Assembly: GCF_036226605.1 (NCBI RefSeq)
Contig: NZ_CP109000.1
Location: forward strand, 4,770,501-4,834,500
DNA: 64,000 nt
Origin: Streptomyces sp. NBC_00704
GTDB lineage: Bacteria > Actinomycetota > Actinomycetes > Streptomycetales > Streptomycetaceae
Direction of reading: 5' to 3'
The position numbers were made by a program, and so were the translations under genes. Under the pieces are notes generated by a model that made no database searches, was not told where the DNA came from, and saw only the letters and a program-made list of their open reading frames with translations. This document shows, in pieces, positions 54,278-64,000 of the stretch; the stretch's first letter is position 1, and every line of letters begins with the position of its first letter.

Positions 54278-54802
54278 CTACTTGCTGTAGTTCTTCCCGA
54301 TGGGCCTGCCGGGGATCGGCCTGCCGACGAGGGCGACCGGCACGAACAGGCAGAAGTGGCCTATTGCCACGGTGAGCGTCCAGAGCGCGTCGTCGTCGTA
54401 GAGCGCCGACGCTCTGGCGAACAGGTCGTCGCCGACGCGTTCTCCGAACGGGTTGGGGGTGAGGACGGCCTCCACGAGTTCCAGCGCGACCCGTTCGGCG
54501 TCGCTGAACCACGGGGCGTCCTGCCAGGTGGCCACGGCGGCGATGCGCCTCTCGCTCTCCCCACTCCTGCGAAGGCTCTCGGTCAGCGGGAGGGCGTGGT
54601 AGGTGCTGCCGACGATCTGCGCGGCGCGCAGCAGCGCCAGGCCGACGGTGGTCTGCGGCACCGGGCCGTTGCGGACGGCGTTGCGCAGGGAGGCGGAGAG
54701 TTTCGCCAGCTCGGGAAAGAGGTGGGCGGGGTCGGGCAGACGCGATCGGATGCCGTCCTGCTCGGTCGTGCCGGTCGTGCCGGTCGTCGGGTACGCGGTC
54801 AT
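54278..54802 (-). CDS. Carboxymuconolactone decarboxylase/AhpD-fold protein
   Basis: A 174-residue helical protein of the CMD/AhpD superfamily: LFPELAKLSASLRNAVRNGPVPQTTVGLALLRAAQIVGSTYHALPL and SERRIAAVATWQDAPWFSDAERVALELVEAV. The classical AhpD CxxC is absent (no Cys pair at the GSTYHA site), so a peroxidase-type thiol activity is doubtful. The ATG at 54802 has GGAAGGAA upstream. It is divergent from an ECF41-like sigma factor; CMD-type genes next to ECF41 factors are the usual sole target of those sigma factors. Confidence 0.88.
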   Translation of the reverse strand: MTAYPTTGTTGTTEQDGIRSRLPDPAHLFPELAKLSASLRNAVRNGPVPQTTVGLALLRAAQIVGSTYHALPLTESLRRSGESERRIAAVATWQDAPWFSDAERVALELVEAVLTPNPFGERVGDDLFARASALYDDDALWTLTVAIGHFCLFVPVALVGRPIPGRPIGKNYSK

Positions 54803-54844
54803 GCGAGGTTCCTTCCTGAGTGCCGGATGACGTCTCACCGGTGT

Positions 54845-54908
54845 CGACAAGACAGGCGCTCGGAATGTGAGGGACGCCGGCGTCACGTTCGGGGGCGCTG
54901 TCTTGTCG
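54845..54908. promoter_or_regulatory. Divergent TGTCTTGTCG elements, probable ECF promoters
   Basis: The 10-mer TGTCTTGTCG occurs on the minus strand (54854-54845) towards the CMD gene and on the plus strand (54899-54908) towards the sigma gene, a perfect inverted repeat 44 bp apart. On the CMD side CGTC follows after 15 bp, close to the TGTCACA-n16-CGTC form known for ECF41 promoters; on the sigma side the -10 is less clear. Confidence 0.65.
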
Positions 54909-54950
54909 TACGGAGAGGACGCGGACACGACCGAGGGAGCCGACGACACC

Positions 54951-55913
54951 ATGACCACCCGATCCGAGCCGGGCGACGGCGGGCCCGACCCCGACCTGAG
55001 CGTGATCATCAGCGAGCGCCGTCACCTGATGAACCTCGCCTACCGGCTCCTCGGCTCCCTCGCCGAGGCCGAGGACGCCGTGCAGGAGACCTACGCTCGC
55101 TGGTACGGCCTGTCCCCACAGCAGCGGCAGGCCGTCGACTCACCCGGGGCCTGGCTGACCAGGGTCGCCGGCCGTGTCTGTCTCAACGTCCTGGGTTCGG
55201 CACGAGCCCGGCGGGAGAGCTACGTCGGCGACTGGATCCCCGAGCCGCTGCCCGACCCGGCGCCGTGGCCGGGCGGCCGCGCCACCGCCGACCCCGCCGA
55301 CCGCGTCACCCTCGACGAGTCGATCAGCATGGCGTTCCTCGTCGTACTGGAGGCGATGACGCCGGCCGAGCGCGTCGCCTTCGTCCTCCACGACGTCTTC
55401 CGCTACCCCTTCGCCGAGGTCGCCGAGATCGTCGGCCGCACACCGGCCGCCTGCCGCAAGCTGGCGTCGTCGGCCCGCCGGCGCGTTCGTGTCTCGGGGA
55501 CGTCCGCGTCCCCGGCCGCCGGGCAGGCCGCCGTCGTCAGGCGCTTCAAGCAGGCCTGGGAGGCCAAGGACGTCGAGGCCCTGATCGCTCTCCTCGACCC
55601 GGACGTCACGGCGACCGGCGACGGGGGCGGTCTCGCCACCACCGTGCGCCTCCCGGTCCAGGGCGCCGAGAGGCTGGCGCGCGGCCTCGTCGCTCTCCTG
55701 GACAGGCAGGCCGGCCTGACGATCCGCGAGAGCGCCGTCAACGGCCGGCCCGGTCTGGTGGCGCAGCGCGAGGGCGTCGTCGTGACCGTGTACGCCTTCG
55801 ACGTCGCGGGCGACCGGATCACGCGCGTATGGGCCGTGCGAAACCCCGACAAGCTCCGGCCGTGGACGGCAGGTCACCGTGACGGGACCGCGGGCGCCCG
55901 ACCGCACGGCTAG
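54951..55913 (+). CDS. ECF41-type sigma factor with C-terminal SnoaL-like domain
   Basis: A 320-residue extracytoplasmic-function sigma factor. Region 2 is ISERRHLMNLAYRLLGSLAEAEDAVQETYARW, region 4 is LEAMTPAERVAFVLHDVFRYPFAEVAEIVGRTPAACRKLASSARRRV. A ~110-residue SnoaL-like extension follows (VVRRFKQAWEAKDVEALIALLDPDVTATGDGGG to the end), which in ECF41 factors replaces an anti-sigma factor by regulating activity from within. The ATG at 54951 has GGGAG upstream. It is divergent from its CMD-type partner with a shared TGTCTTGTCG element. Confidence 0.9.
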   Translation: MTTRSEPGDGGPDPDLSVIISERRHLMNLAYRLLGSLAEAEDAVQETYARWYGLSPQQRQAVDSPGAWLTRVAGRVCLNVLGSARARRESYVGDWIPEPLPDPAPWPGGRATADPADRVTLDESISMAFLVVLEAMTPAERVAFVLHDVFRYPFAEVAEIVGRTPAACRKLASSARRRVRVSGTSASPAAGQAAVVRRFKQAWEAKDVEALIALLDPDVTATGDGGGLATTVRLPVQGAERLARGLVALLDRQAGLTIRESAVNGRPGLVAQREGVVVTVYAFDVAGDRITRVWAVRNPDKLRPWTAGHRDGTAGARPHG

Positions 55914-56018
55914 CCGAGGGGGCGCCACGCGGGCCGGTGCACCCGGCACCGGGGTGGTTCGGCCCGGGCGTCCCGGTCTCTGGCGGACGCGCGCGTCCGG
56001 CCCCCGCGCGCGCGTCGG

Positions 56019-57296
56019 CTACGGGATGCCCAGCTCGAAGATGACGAAGTGGGCGTACCAGCCCGAGGCGACGGCCGCCGTGGCGAAGAACACCGTCAGG
56101 CTCGGCCACTTCAGGCGGCTCATCGCCGCGGCCGGGGCCAGGAGGAGGGGGAAGACGGGAAGCAGGTAGCGGCCGGTGTTGCCGAACATCTGCTGGGTCC
56201 CCAGGACGGCGACGACGCTCGCCAGGGTGTACGCGACCAGCACCAGCGGCGGCCTTCTGCGCAGCATCAGGGCGATCAGGAAGGGCAGGGCCAGGACGAG
56301 CTGGACGGCCAGCAGGTCGGGCACGGAGAACGCGAACAGGTAGTCGTTGTGCCCGATCGCCGTGTTGCCCAGCACGTCCAGGGTGTAGGCGCCGAAGTCG
56401 AAGTAGTGCGCCCACCCCTCACGCTGGAGGGTGAAGTAGGCGGTGAGGTCGCCCGCCTCGAGGCCGACCCAGACGACGTAGGTGAGCAGGCCCAGCGGCG
56501 CGGCGATCATGGCGTACACGGGTCCGGCGACCCCGTGCTCGCGTCTGCTCTGCGGCCGGGCGAGCGTGACGATCGCGGCCAGCCCGACCGCGCCGATGAG
56601 CGCGGCGGACGTCGGCCGGTTGAGGCCGGCGAGGAAGGCCAGCAGCCCCGCGGCCACCCAGTGCCGCTTCATCACGCAGTAGCAGCACCAGGCGGCGATG
56701 GCGACGAACACCGACTCCGAGTAGACCGCCCACTCCACGCCCGCGCCGGGCGCCAGCGCCCACAGACCGGCCGCGATCGTGCCCGCCCGCGCGCCGGCCA
56801 GCGTCGAGACCACCGCGTACACGCCCGCGGCCGCGACGAACGAGGCCAGGACCGAGACCGCGATCGCCGATCCGTACAGGCCGAGGCCGGTGATCTCCGA
56901 CACGCCCCGGATCAGGCCCGGATAGAGAGGGAAGAACGCCACGGAGTTCTGCTTGACGGTGAACAGCCCGCCGGGCGCCAGCTTCACCAGCGGGCCGGGC
57001 TCGTAGCCCTTCTCGGCGACCTGGAGGTACCACCAGCCGTCCCAGGTGGCGAGCACGTCCCACCAGTGCGCGCCGCCGCCGAAGCGCGGGTTCTTCTTCT
57101 GGTACTCGTCCGCCGCCTCCAGGAGCCGCACGAACACGATCAGTCCGACGAGCTTCGTCACACCGTAGAGGAGCAGCGGGGCGAGGTACGGTCGTACCCC
57201 GTCGGGCAGGGCGAGGCGGCGCTGTCGCCGCGACGTCTCCGTCGGCCCGTCCGGCACGGCGGGATCCGTCGCCGTGTCGCTGGAAGCCGTGCTCAT
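56019..57296 (-). CDS. PIG-V-like polytopic mannosyltransferase
   Basis: A 425-residue membrane protein with about ten helices. ATWDGWWYLQVAEKGYE has the WD and downstream QN/FFPLYPGLIRG motifs of the PIG-V family of GT-C glycosyltransferases, which use a polyprenyl-phosphate mannose donor on the outer face of the membrane. The N-terminal 35 residues are cytosolic and polar. It is divergent from a polyprenyl-phosphate sugar synthase across 140 bp, so the neighbour may make its donor (inference). Acceptor is unknown. Confidence 0.87.
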   Translation of the reverse strand: MSTASSDTATDPAVPDGPTETSRRQRRLALPDGVRPYLAPLLLYGVTKLVGLIVFVRLLEAADEYQKKNPRFGGGAHWWDVLATWDGWWYLQVAEKGYEPGPLVKLAPGGLFTVKQNSVAFFPLYPGLIRGVSEITGLGLYGSAIAVSVLASFVAAAGVYAVVSTLAGARAGTIAAGLWALAPGAGVEWAVYSESVFVAIAAWCCYCVMKRHWVAAGLLAFLAGLNRPTSAALIGAVGLAAIVTLARPQSRREHGVAGPVYAMIAAPLGLLTYVVWVGLEAGDLTAYFTLQREGWAHYFDFGAYTLDVLGNTAIGHNDYLFAFSVPDLLAVQLVLALPFLIALMLRRRPPLVLVAYTLASVVAVLGTQQMFGNTGRYLLPVFPLLLAPAAAMSRLKWPSLTVFFATAAVASGWYAHFVIFELGIP

Positions 57297-57436
57297 GGCT
57301 GGGGTCCCCCCTCGGCCGATCGCCGGACGGCCAGGGGCGGTGCCGTGTCCGGATGATCGTGACGTTTGGTCATAAGAGTGCGGTCATAAGATCGCAACAG
57401 AGTCGCACATGTGCGCCACAGGTGGGGGGAGGACGG

Positions 57437-58486
57437 GTGTCCGAAGCGCCGACGACCACGGCCGCGGCGACCGTCTTGTCGGTCGTCATACCCATGTACA
57501 ACGAGGAAGAGGTCCTTCCCGCGCTGGTCAGCCGCCTGCGTCCGGTCCTGGACGGCCTCGGCGTCCCGTACGAGGTCGTCGCCGTGGACGACGGCTCCAC
57601 GGACCGCACGGCCGCGCTCCTGGACGCCTTCCGGCTCGGCTGGCCGGAACTGCGCGTGATCGGGCTGCGCCGCAACTCCGGGCACCAGGCCGCTCTCACC
57701 GCGGGCCTCGACCGTGCCGTGGGCGCGTATGTCGTCAGCATCGACGCCGACCTCCAGGACCCGCCCGAGAAGATCCCCGACATGCTCGCGCTGGCCCGCG
57801 CCGAGAACCTGGACATCGTCTACGGCATCCGGGCCGACCGGGCCAGCGACACCGGCTTCAAGCGGTGGACGGCGGGCCTGTACTACCGCCTGGTGCGCCG
57901 TCTCGCGGGCCCGTCGGTGCCGGCCCAGGCCGGCGACTTCCGGCTGCTCAGCAGGGCCGCGGTGGACGCCCTGAAGGCGCTGCCGGACCAGCAGCGCGTC
58001 TACCGTCTCCTGGTGCCCTGGCTGGGCTTCCCCAGCGGCGAGGTCGCCTACGAGCGGGCCCCGCGGCCGGCGGGTCAGAGCAAGTACCCGCTGGGCCGGA
58101 TGATCCGGCTGGCCGTGGACAGCGTCACCGGCTTCTCGGCGGCGCCCCTGCGCATCGCCACCTGGCTGGGCGGCTTCGCCTTCCTGGTCTGCCTCGGGCT
58201 GATGGTCTACACGCTGAGCGCCCACGCCTTCCAGCACACCGTGCCCGGCTGGACGTCCCTCTTCATCGGCGTGCTGTTCATCGGGGCCGTCCAGCTGGTC
58301 TGCGTAGGGCTGCTCGGCGAGTACGTGGGCCGTATCTACACGGCCGTGCAGAACCGGCCGACGTACTTCGTGGGCCGCGACACGGCGGCCGCGGGGGACC
58401 AGGGCGGGCCGTCCGCGGAGTCCGTGCCGACGGGTGACGCGGACCGGGCGGCTCCGCCCGCGCAGCGGCTGGGGCAGCCTTCCTGA
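57437..58486 (+). CDS. GT2 glycosyltransferase, polyprenyl-phosphate sugar synthase (GtrB/DPM1-like)
   Basis: A 349-residue protein that moves a sugar from a nucleotide donor to polyprenyl phosphate. The GT-A domain has LSVVIPMYNEEEVLPALV, the acidic VVAVDDGSTDRT and VVSIDADLQDPPEKIPDML (DAD metal motif), and RLLVPWLGFPSGEVAYERAPRPAGQSKYPLGRM; two C-terminal membrane helices (about 245-268 and 280-305) follow. The GTG at 57437 has GGGGAGGAC upstream. Probably partners the divergent PIG-V-like enzyme. It precedes the rpsL promoter. Confidence 0.92.
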   Translation: MSEAPTTTAAATVLSVVIPMYNEEEVLPALVSRLRPVLDGLGVPYEVVAVDDGSTDRTAALLDAFRLGWPELRVIGLRRNSGHQAALTAGLDRAVGAYVVSIDADLQDPPEKIPDMLALARAENLDIVYGIRADRASDTGFKRWTAGLYYRLVRRLAGPSVPAQAGDFRLLSRAAVDALKALPDQQRVYRLLVPWLGFPSGEVAYERAPRPAGQSKYPLGRMIRLAVDSVTGFSAAPLRIATWLGGFAFLVCLGLMVYTLSAHAFQHTVPGWTSLFIGVLFIGAVQLVCVGLLGEYVGRIYTAVQNRPTYFVGRDTAAAGDQGGPSAESVPTGDADRAAPPAQRLGQPS

Positions 58487-58518
58487 ACCCCGGCGTGTCG
58501 GCGGCCGGGCTTTCTGTT

Positions 58519-58547
58519 TTGACCGAAGTCAGTGCGCTAGGTACGCT
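58519..58547 (+). promoter_or_regulatory. Promoter of the rpsL-rpsG-fusA-tuf operon
   Basis: TTGACC (58519-58524) and TACGCT (58542-58547) with 17-bp spacing, a near-consensus vegetative promoter. The leader to rpsL is about 190 nt. Confidence 0.8.
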
Positions 58548-58742
58548 CATACCTTGTGCCTGGGGTGTGCCCTGGCCCTCGTGCGTGTCTTCAGCCGCAT
58601 GCGGGTCTCAAGCAGTGGCCACCGCGATCCGCGCCTCCTTCTGCCTAGCGGCGGAAGTCCGCGGGTCCGACACACCCGACCGCGTGGGTCGGCGAAGTTC
58701 CAGGTTAGCTTCACCATTCGGCACACAGAAACCGGAGAAGTA

Positions 58743-59114
58743 GTGCCTACGATCCAGCAGCTGGTCCGGAAGGGCCGGCAGGACAAGGTCGAGAAGAACA
58801 AGACGCCCGCACTCGAGGGTTCCCCTCAGCGTCGCGGCGTCTGCACGCGCGTGTTCACGACCACCCCGAAGAAGCCGAACTCGGCCCTGCGTAAGGTCGC
58901 GCGTGTGCGTCTGACCAGCGGGATCGAGGTCACCGCTTACATTCCGGGTGAGGGACACAACCTGCAGGAGCACTCCATCGTGCTCGTGCGTGGTGGCCGT
59001 GTGAAGGACCTGCCGGGTGTTCGCTACAAGATCATCCGCGGTTCCCTCGACACCCAGGGTGTCAAGAACCGCAAGCAGGCCCGCAGCCGCTACGGCGCCA
59101 AGAAGGAGAAGTAA
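58743..59114 (+). CDS. rpsL: 30S ribosomal protein S12
   Basis: A 123-residue decoding-centre protein. Lys43 (TTTPKKPNSALRK) and Lys88 (RGGRVKDLPGVRY), the main streptomycin-resistance positions, are both wild type. The GTG at 58743 has GGAG upstream; frame runs further left but not with this site. First gene of the str operon. Confidence 0.98.
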   Translation: MPTIQQLVRKGRQDKVEKNKTPALEGSPQRRGVCTRVFTTTPKKPNSALRKVARVRLTSGIEVTAYIPGEGHNLQEHSIVLVRGGRVKDLPGVRYKIIRGSLDTQGVKNRKQARSRYGAKKEK

Positions 59115-59117
59115 ACA

Positions 59118-59588
59118 ATGCCTCGTAAGGGCCCTGCCCCGAAGCGCCCGGTCATCATCGACCCGGTCTACGGTTCTCCTCTTGTCACGTCGCTCATCAA
59201 CAAGGTGCTGCTGAACGGCAAGCGCTCCACCGCCGAGCGCATCGTCTACGGCGCCATGGAGGGCCTCAAGGAGAAGACCGGCAACGACCCGGTCATCACC
59301 CTGAAGCGCGCTCTCGAGAACATCAAGCCGACCATCGAGGTCAAGTCCCGCCGTGTCGGTGGCGCGACCTACCAGGTCCCGGTCGAGGTCAAGCCCGGCC
59401 GCGCGAGCACCCTGGCGCTGCGCTGGCTCGTCGGCTACTCCCGCGCCCGTCGCGAGAAGACCATGACCGAGCGCCTGCTCAACGAGCTTCTCGACGCGTC
59501 CAACGGCCTCGGCGCCGCTGTGAAGAAGCGCGAGGACACCCACAAGATGGCCGAGTCCAACAAGGCCTTCGCGCACTACCGCTGGTAG
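59118..59588 (+). CDS. rpsG: 30S ribosomal protein S7
   Basis: A 156-residue head protein that nucleates assembly of the 30S 3' domain and contacts E-site tRNA. MPRKGPAPKRPVIIDPVYGSPLVTSLINKVLLNGKR opens it; RRVGGATYQVPVEVKPGRASTLALRWLV is the core. Only three bases follow the rpsL stop, so translation is coupled. Confidence 0.98.
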   Translation: MPRKGPAPKRPVIIDPVYGSPLVTSLINKVLLNGKRSTAERIVYGAMEGLKEKTGNDPVITLKRALENIKPTIEVKSRRVGGATYQVPVEVKPGRASTLALRWLVGYSRARREKTMTERLLNELLDASNGLGAAVKKREDTHKMAESNKAFAHYRW

Positions 59589-59627
59589 TCGCTACCCACA
59601 TCGAGACCGAGAGAAGACGAAAGCCTT

Positions 59628-61754
<2,127 letters not shown>

Positions 61755-61837
61755 CGCACCGCGTTCCCACGCTTTAGGCTTGACTCCGGAGCCTCTGGGG
61801 CAATCACCCGCATCCGTCAAGGATCGTGAGCGTTTGC

Positions 61838-61880
61838 CCCGGGCCCGGGATTTGACAGCAAAGATCACCTGGCGCCGATG
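61838..61880 (+). promoter_or_regulatory. Possible tuf promoter in the fusA-tuf gap
   Basis: A CCCGGGCCCGGG palindrome (61838-61849) is followed by a perfect TTGACA (61852-61857). At 17-18 bp the -10 would be CCGATG/CGATGA, which is poor. A separate tuf1 promoter between fusA and tuf1 is known in Streptomyces, so the position is reasonable. The 164-bp gap holds no gene. Confidence 0.4.
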
Positions 61881-61918
61881 AAGCAAGGCGTTCCAGAACC
61901 ACTTCCAGGAGGACCCCC

Positions 61919-63112
<1,194 letters not shown>

Positions 63113-63159
63113 GTCCTGTTGATCGACCTGGTAGCTCCAGCCTGAGCTGAGCACCTGAG

Positions 63160-63194
63160 AGGGCCCGTACGACTCCGGTCGTACGGGCCCTTTC
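63160..63194 (+). terminator. tuf terminator
   Basis: A 14-bp perfect stem (AGGGCCCGTACGAC and complement) with a TCCG tetraloop, then TTTCG. Confidence 0.95.
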
Positions 63195-63467
63195 GTATGG
63201 GCTGCGCCAGGGCGGGCCTGCTCAGGAGGGGGAGCGGGGGAGGCCCTCGGGCGAAGCGCGGGAACGCGGGTTCCGGTGCCGGGGACGCCCGCGGAGCCGA
63301 CGCATTTCCGGAATCCGTCACTCACCGTGGCGGCTTCTGCGTACCGTGAGCAGTGACAGCACGATCGCGCAGGGTCACCTCCGACCACTCGTCCGGTCCC
63401 GTCACGGTTTCTCGCAGGCGGACCACGTGACGACGCGAGGGCGCGAGGACGACGAAGGGGTACGGGG

Positions 63468-64000
63468 ATGTCGGTCGACGGCCAGGCGGTACGGCTCGGG
63501 GACGAGACGGGCGACACGAACTGCACGAACGGCACGGACGGCACGAACAGCACGGACGAGCCGGGCGGGGAGGTGGACCCGGACGACGAGTGGGGCATCG
63601 CGGTCGTGGCCACCGTCGGCCGTCAGCTGAGGCTGCGCCGGGAGGCGGCCGGGATGCGGGTCGCCGACTTCGCGACAGCCGTGGGTTACGGCGAGGACAT
63701 GGTGTACAAGATCGAGGGCGGGAAGCGGATCCCGCGTCCCGAGTACCTGGACCGGGCGGACGGCATCCTCCAGGCGGGCGGCCTGCTCTCGGCCATGAAC
63801 GAGGACGTCAGGAAGGTCCAGTACCCGAAGAAGGTACGGGAGATCGCGGGGCTGGAGGCCCGGGCGGTCGAGATCCAGCTCTACGATCCGCTGAGCATCC
63901 ACGGGCTGTTGCAGACGCCGGAGTACGCGCGGGCCTTGCTGCGGATGCGGCGGCCCGCGTATGCGGAGGACGTGGTCGTTCGCGGCGTGGCCGCTCGTGT
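63468..64000 (+). CDS. XRE-family regulator with DUF5753-type domain, 3' truncated by the window
   Basis: The frame stays open to the window edge (about 177 residues visible). After a polar lead with NCTNGTDGTNSTD (encoded by 9-bp repeats) comes an XRE helix-turn-helix (VGRQLRLRREAAGMRVADFATAVGYGEDMVYKIEGGKR). The following VREIAGLEARAVEIQLYDPLSIHGLLQTPEYARALLRM is the start of the DUF5753/Scr1-type domain common in Streptomyces. Such genes usually precede a small DUF397 protein and act in differentiation or antibiotic control. The ATG at 63468 has GAAGGGG upstream. Confidence 0.9.
   Translation, partial: MSVDGQAVRLGDETGDTNCTNGTDGTNSTDEPGGEVDPDDEWGIAVVATVGRQLRLRREAAGMRVADFATAVGYGEDMVYKIEGGKRIPRPEYLDRADGILQAGGLLSAMNEDVRKVQYPKKVREIAGLEARAVEIQLYDPLSIHGLLQTPEYARALLRMRRPAYAEDVVVRGVAAR

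Noticed and set aside
58743..59114. Streptomycin-resistance changes in S12
   Set aside because: Lys43 and Lys88 are both wild type.

Overview
The window is a high-GC actinobacterial chromosome segment. Its gene order, codon use, GTG/TTG starts and individual proteins point to Streptomyces. Examples are a near-copy of the S. griseus zinc aminopeptidase, a 1161-residue RpoB with a TTG start and a 1299-residue RpoC. The order (aminopeptidase, 2-oxoacid:ferredoxin oxidoreductase, sensor kinases, second nuo cluster, htpX, rpmG, murB, aspC, secE-nusG, rplKA, rplJL, rpoBC, rpsLG-fusA-tuf) is the core-chromosome order known for the genus. No prophage, insertion sequence, CRISPR array or biosynthetic cluster was seen.

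Positions 1-8100 hold housekeeping and stress genes: a secreted M28 aminopeptidase, a VOC-fold protein, a RarD-type transporter, a divergent qorB-like/HxlR pair, and korB-korA (2-oxoacid:ferredoxin oxidoreductase). Positions 8300-12360 carry one NarL-type response regulator and two paralogous histidine kinases whose catalytic cores are almost identical at DNA level. Positions 12870-23665 hold a tightly overlapping nuoABCHIJKLMN operon with no nuoD, E, F or G, that is, a complex I without its NADH-oxidising module. Lying near korAB, it suggests a ferredoxin-fed proton-pumping respiratory module (inference). htpX and a YccF-family gene follow.

Positions 25100-32450 are a looser stretch: SMI1/KNR4 protein, APC permease, GlsB-like membrane protein, YajQ, tRNA-Tyr, two small unknown genes, an NAD(P)-binding protein and an amidohydrolase-fold protein that seems to lack two catalytic positions. 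Several tandem repeats lie between these genes.

Positions 32700-63200 are the translation/transcription core: tRNA-Thr, tRNA-Met, rpmG, two MaoC-fold dehydratases, murB, an SDR/TetR pair with two operator-like inverted repeats, adenosine deaminase, aspartate aminotransferase, tRNA-Trp, secE, nusG, rplK, rplA, two paralogous lipoproteins, rplJ, rplL, rpoB, rpoC, rpsL, rpsG, fusA and tuf. Two non-core modules sit between rpoC and rpsL: an ECF41-like sigma factor with its carboxymuconolactone-decarboxylase partner, and a PIG-V-like mannosyltransferase with a polyprenyl-phosphate glycosyltransferase. The window ends inside an XRE/DUF5753-type regulator.

The most unexpected pattern is that the stop codons of at least seven minus-strand genes (aminopeptidase, rarD, korB, APC permease, yajQ, amidohydrolase, add) lie inside short repeats that copy the gene's own 3' end downstream. 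No clearly new multi-gene system was identified; the best candidates for follow-up are this 3'-end repeat pattern, the korAB/NADH-module-less Nuo association and the ECF41 module.
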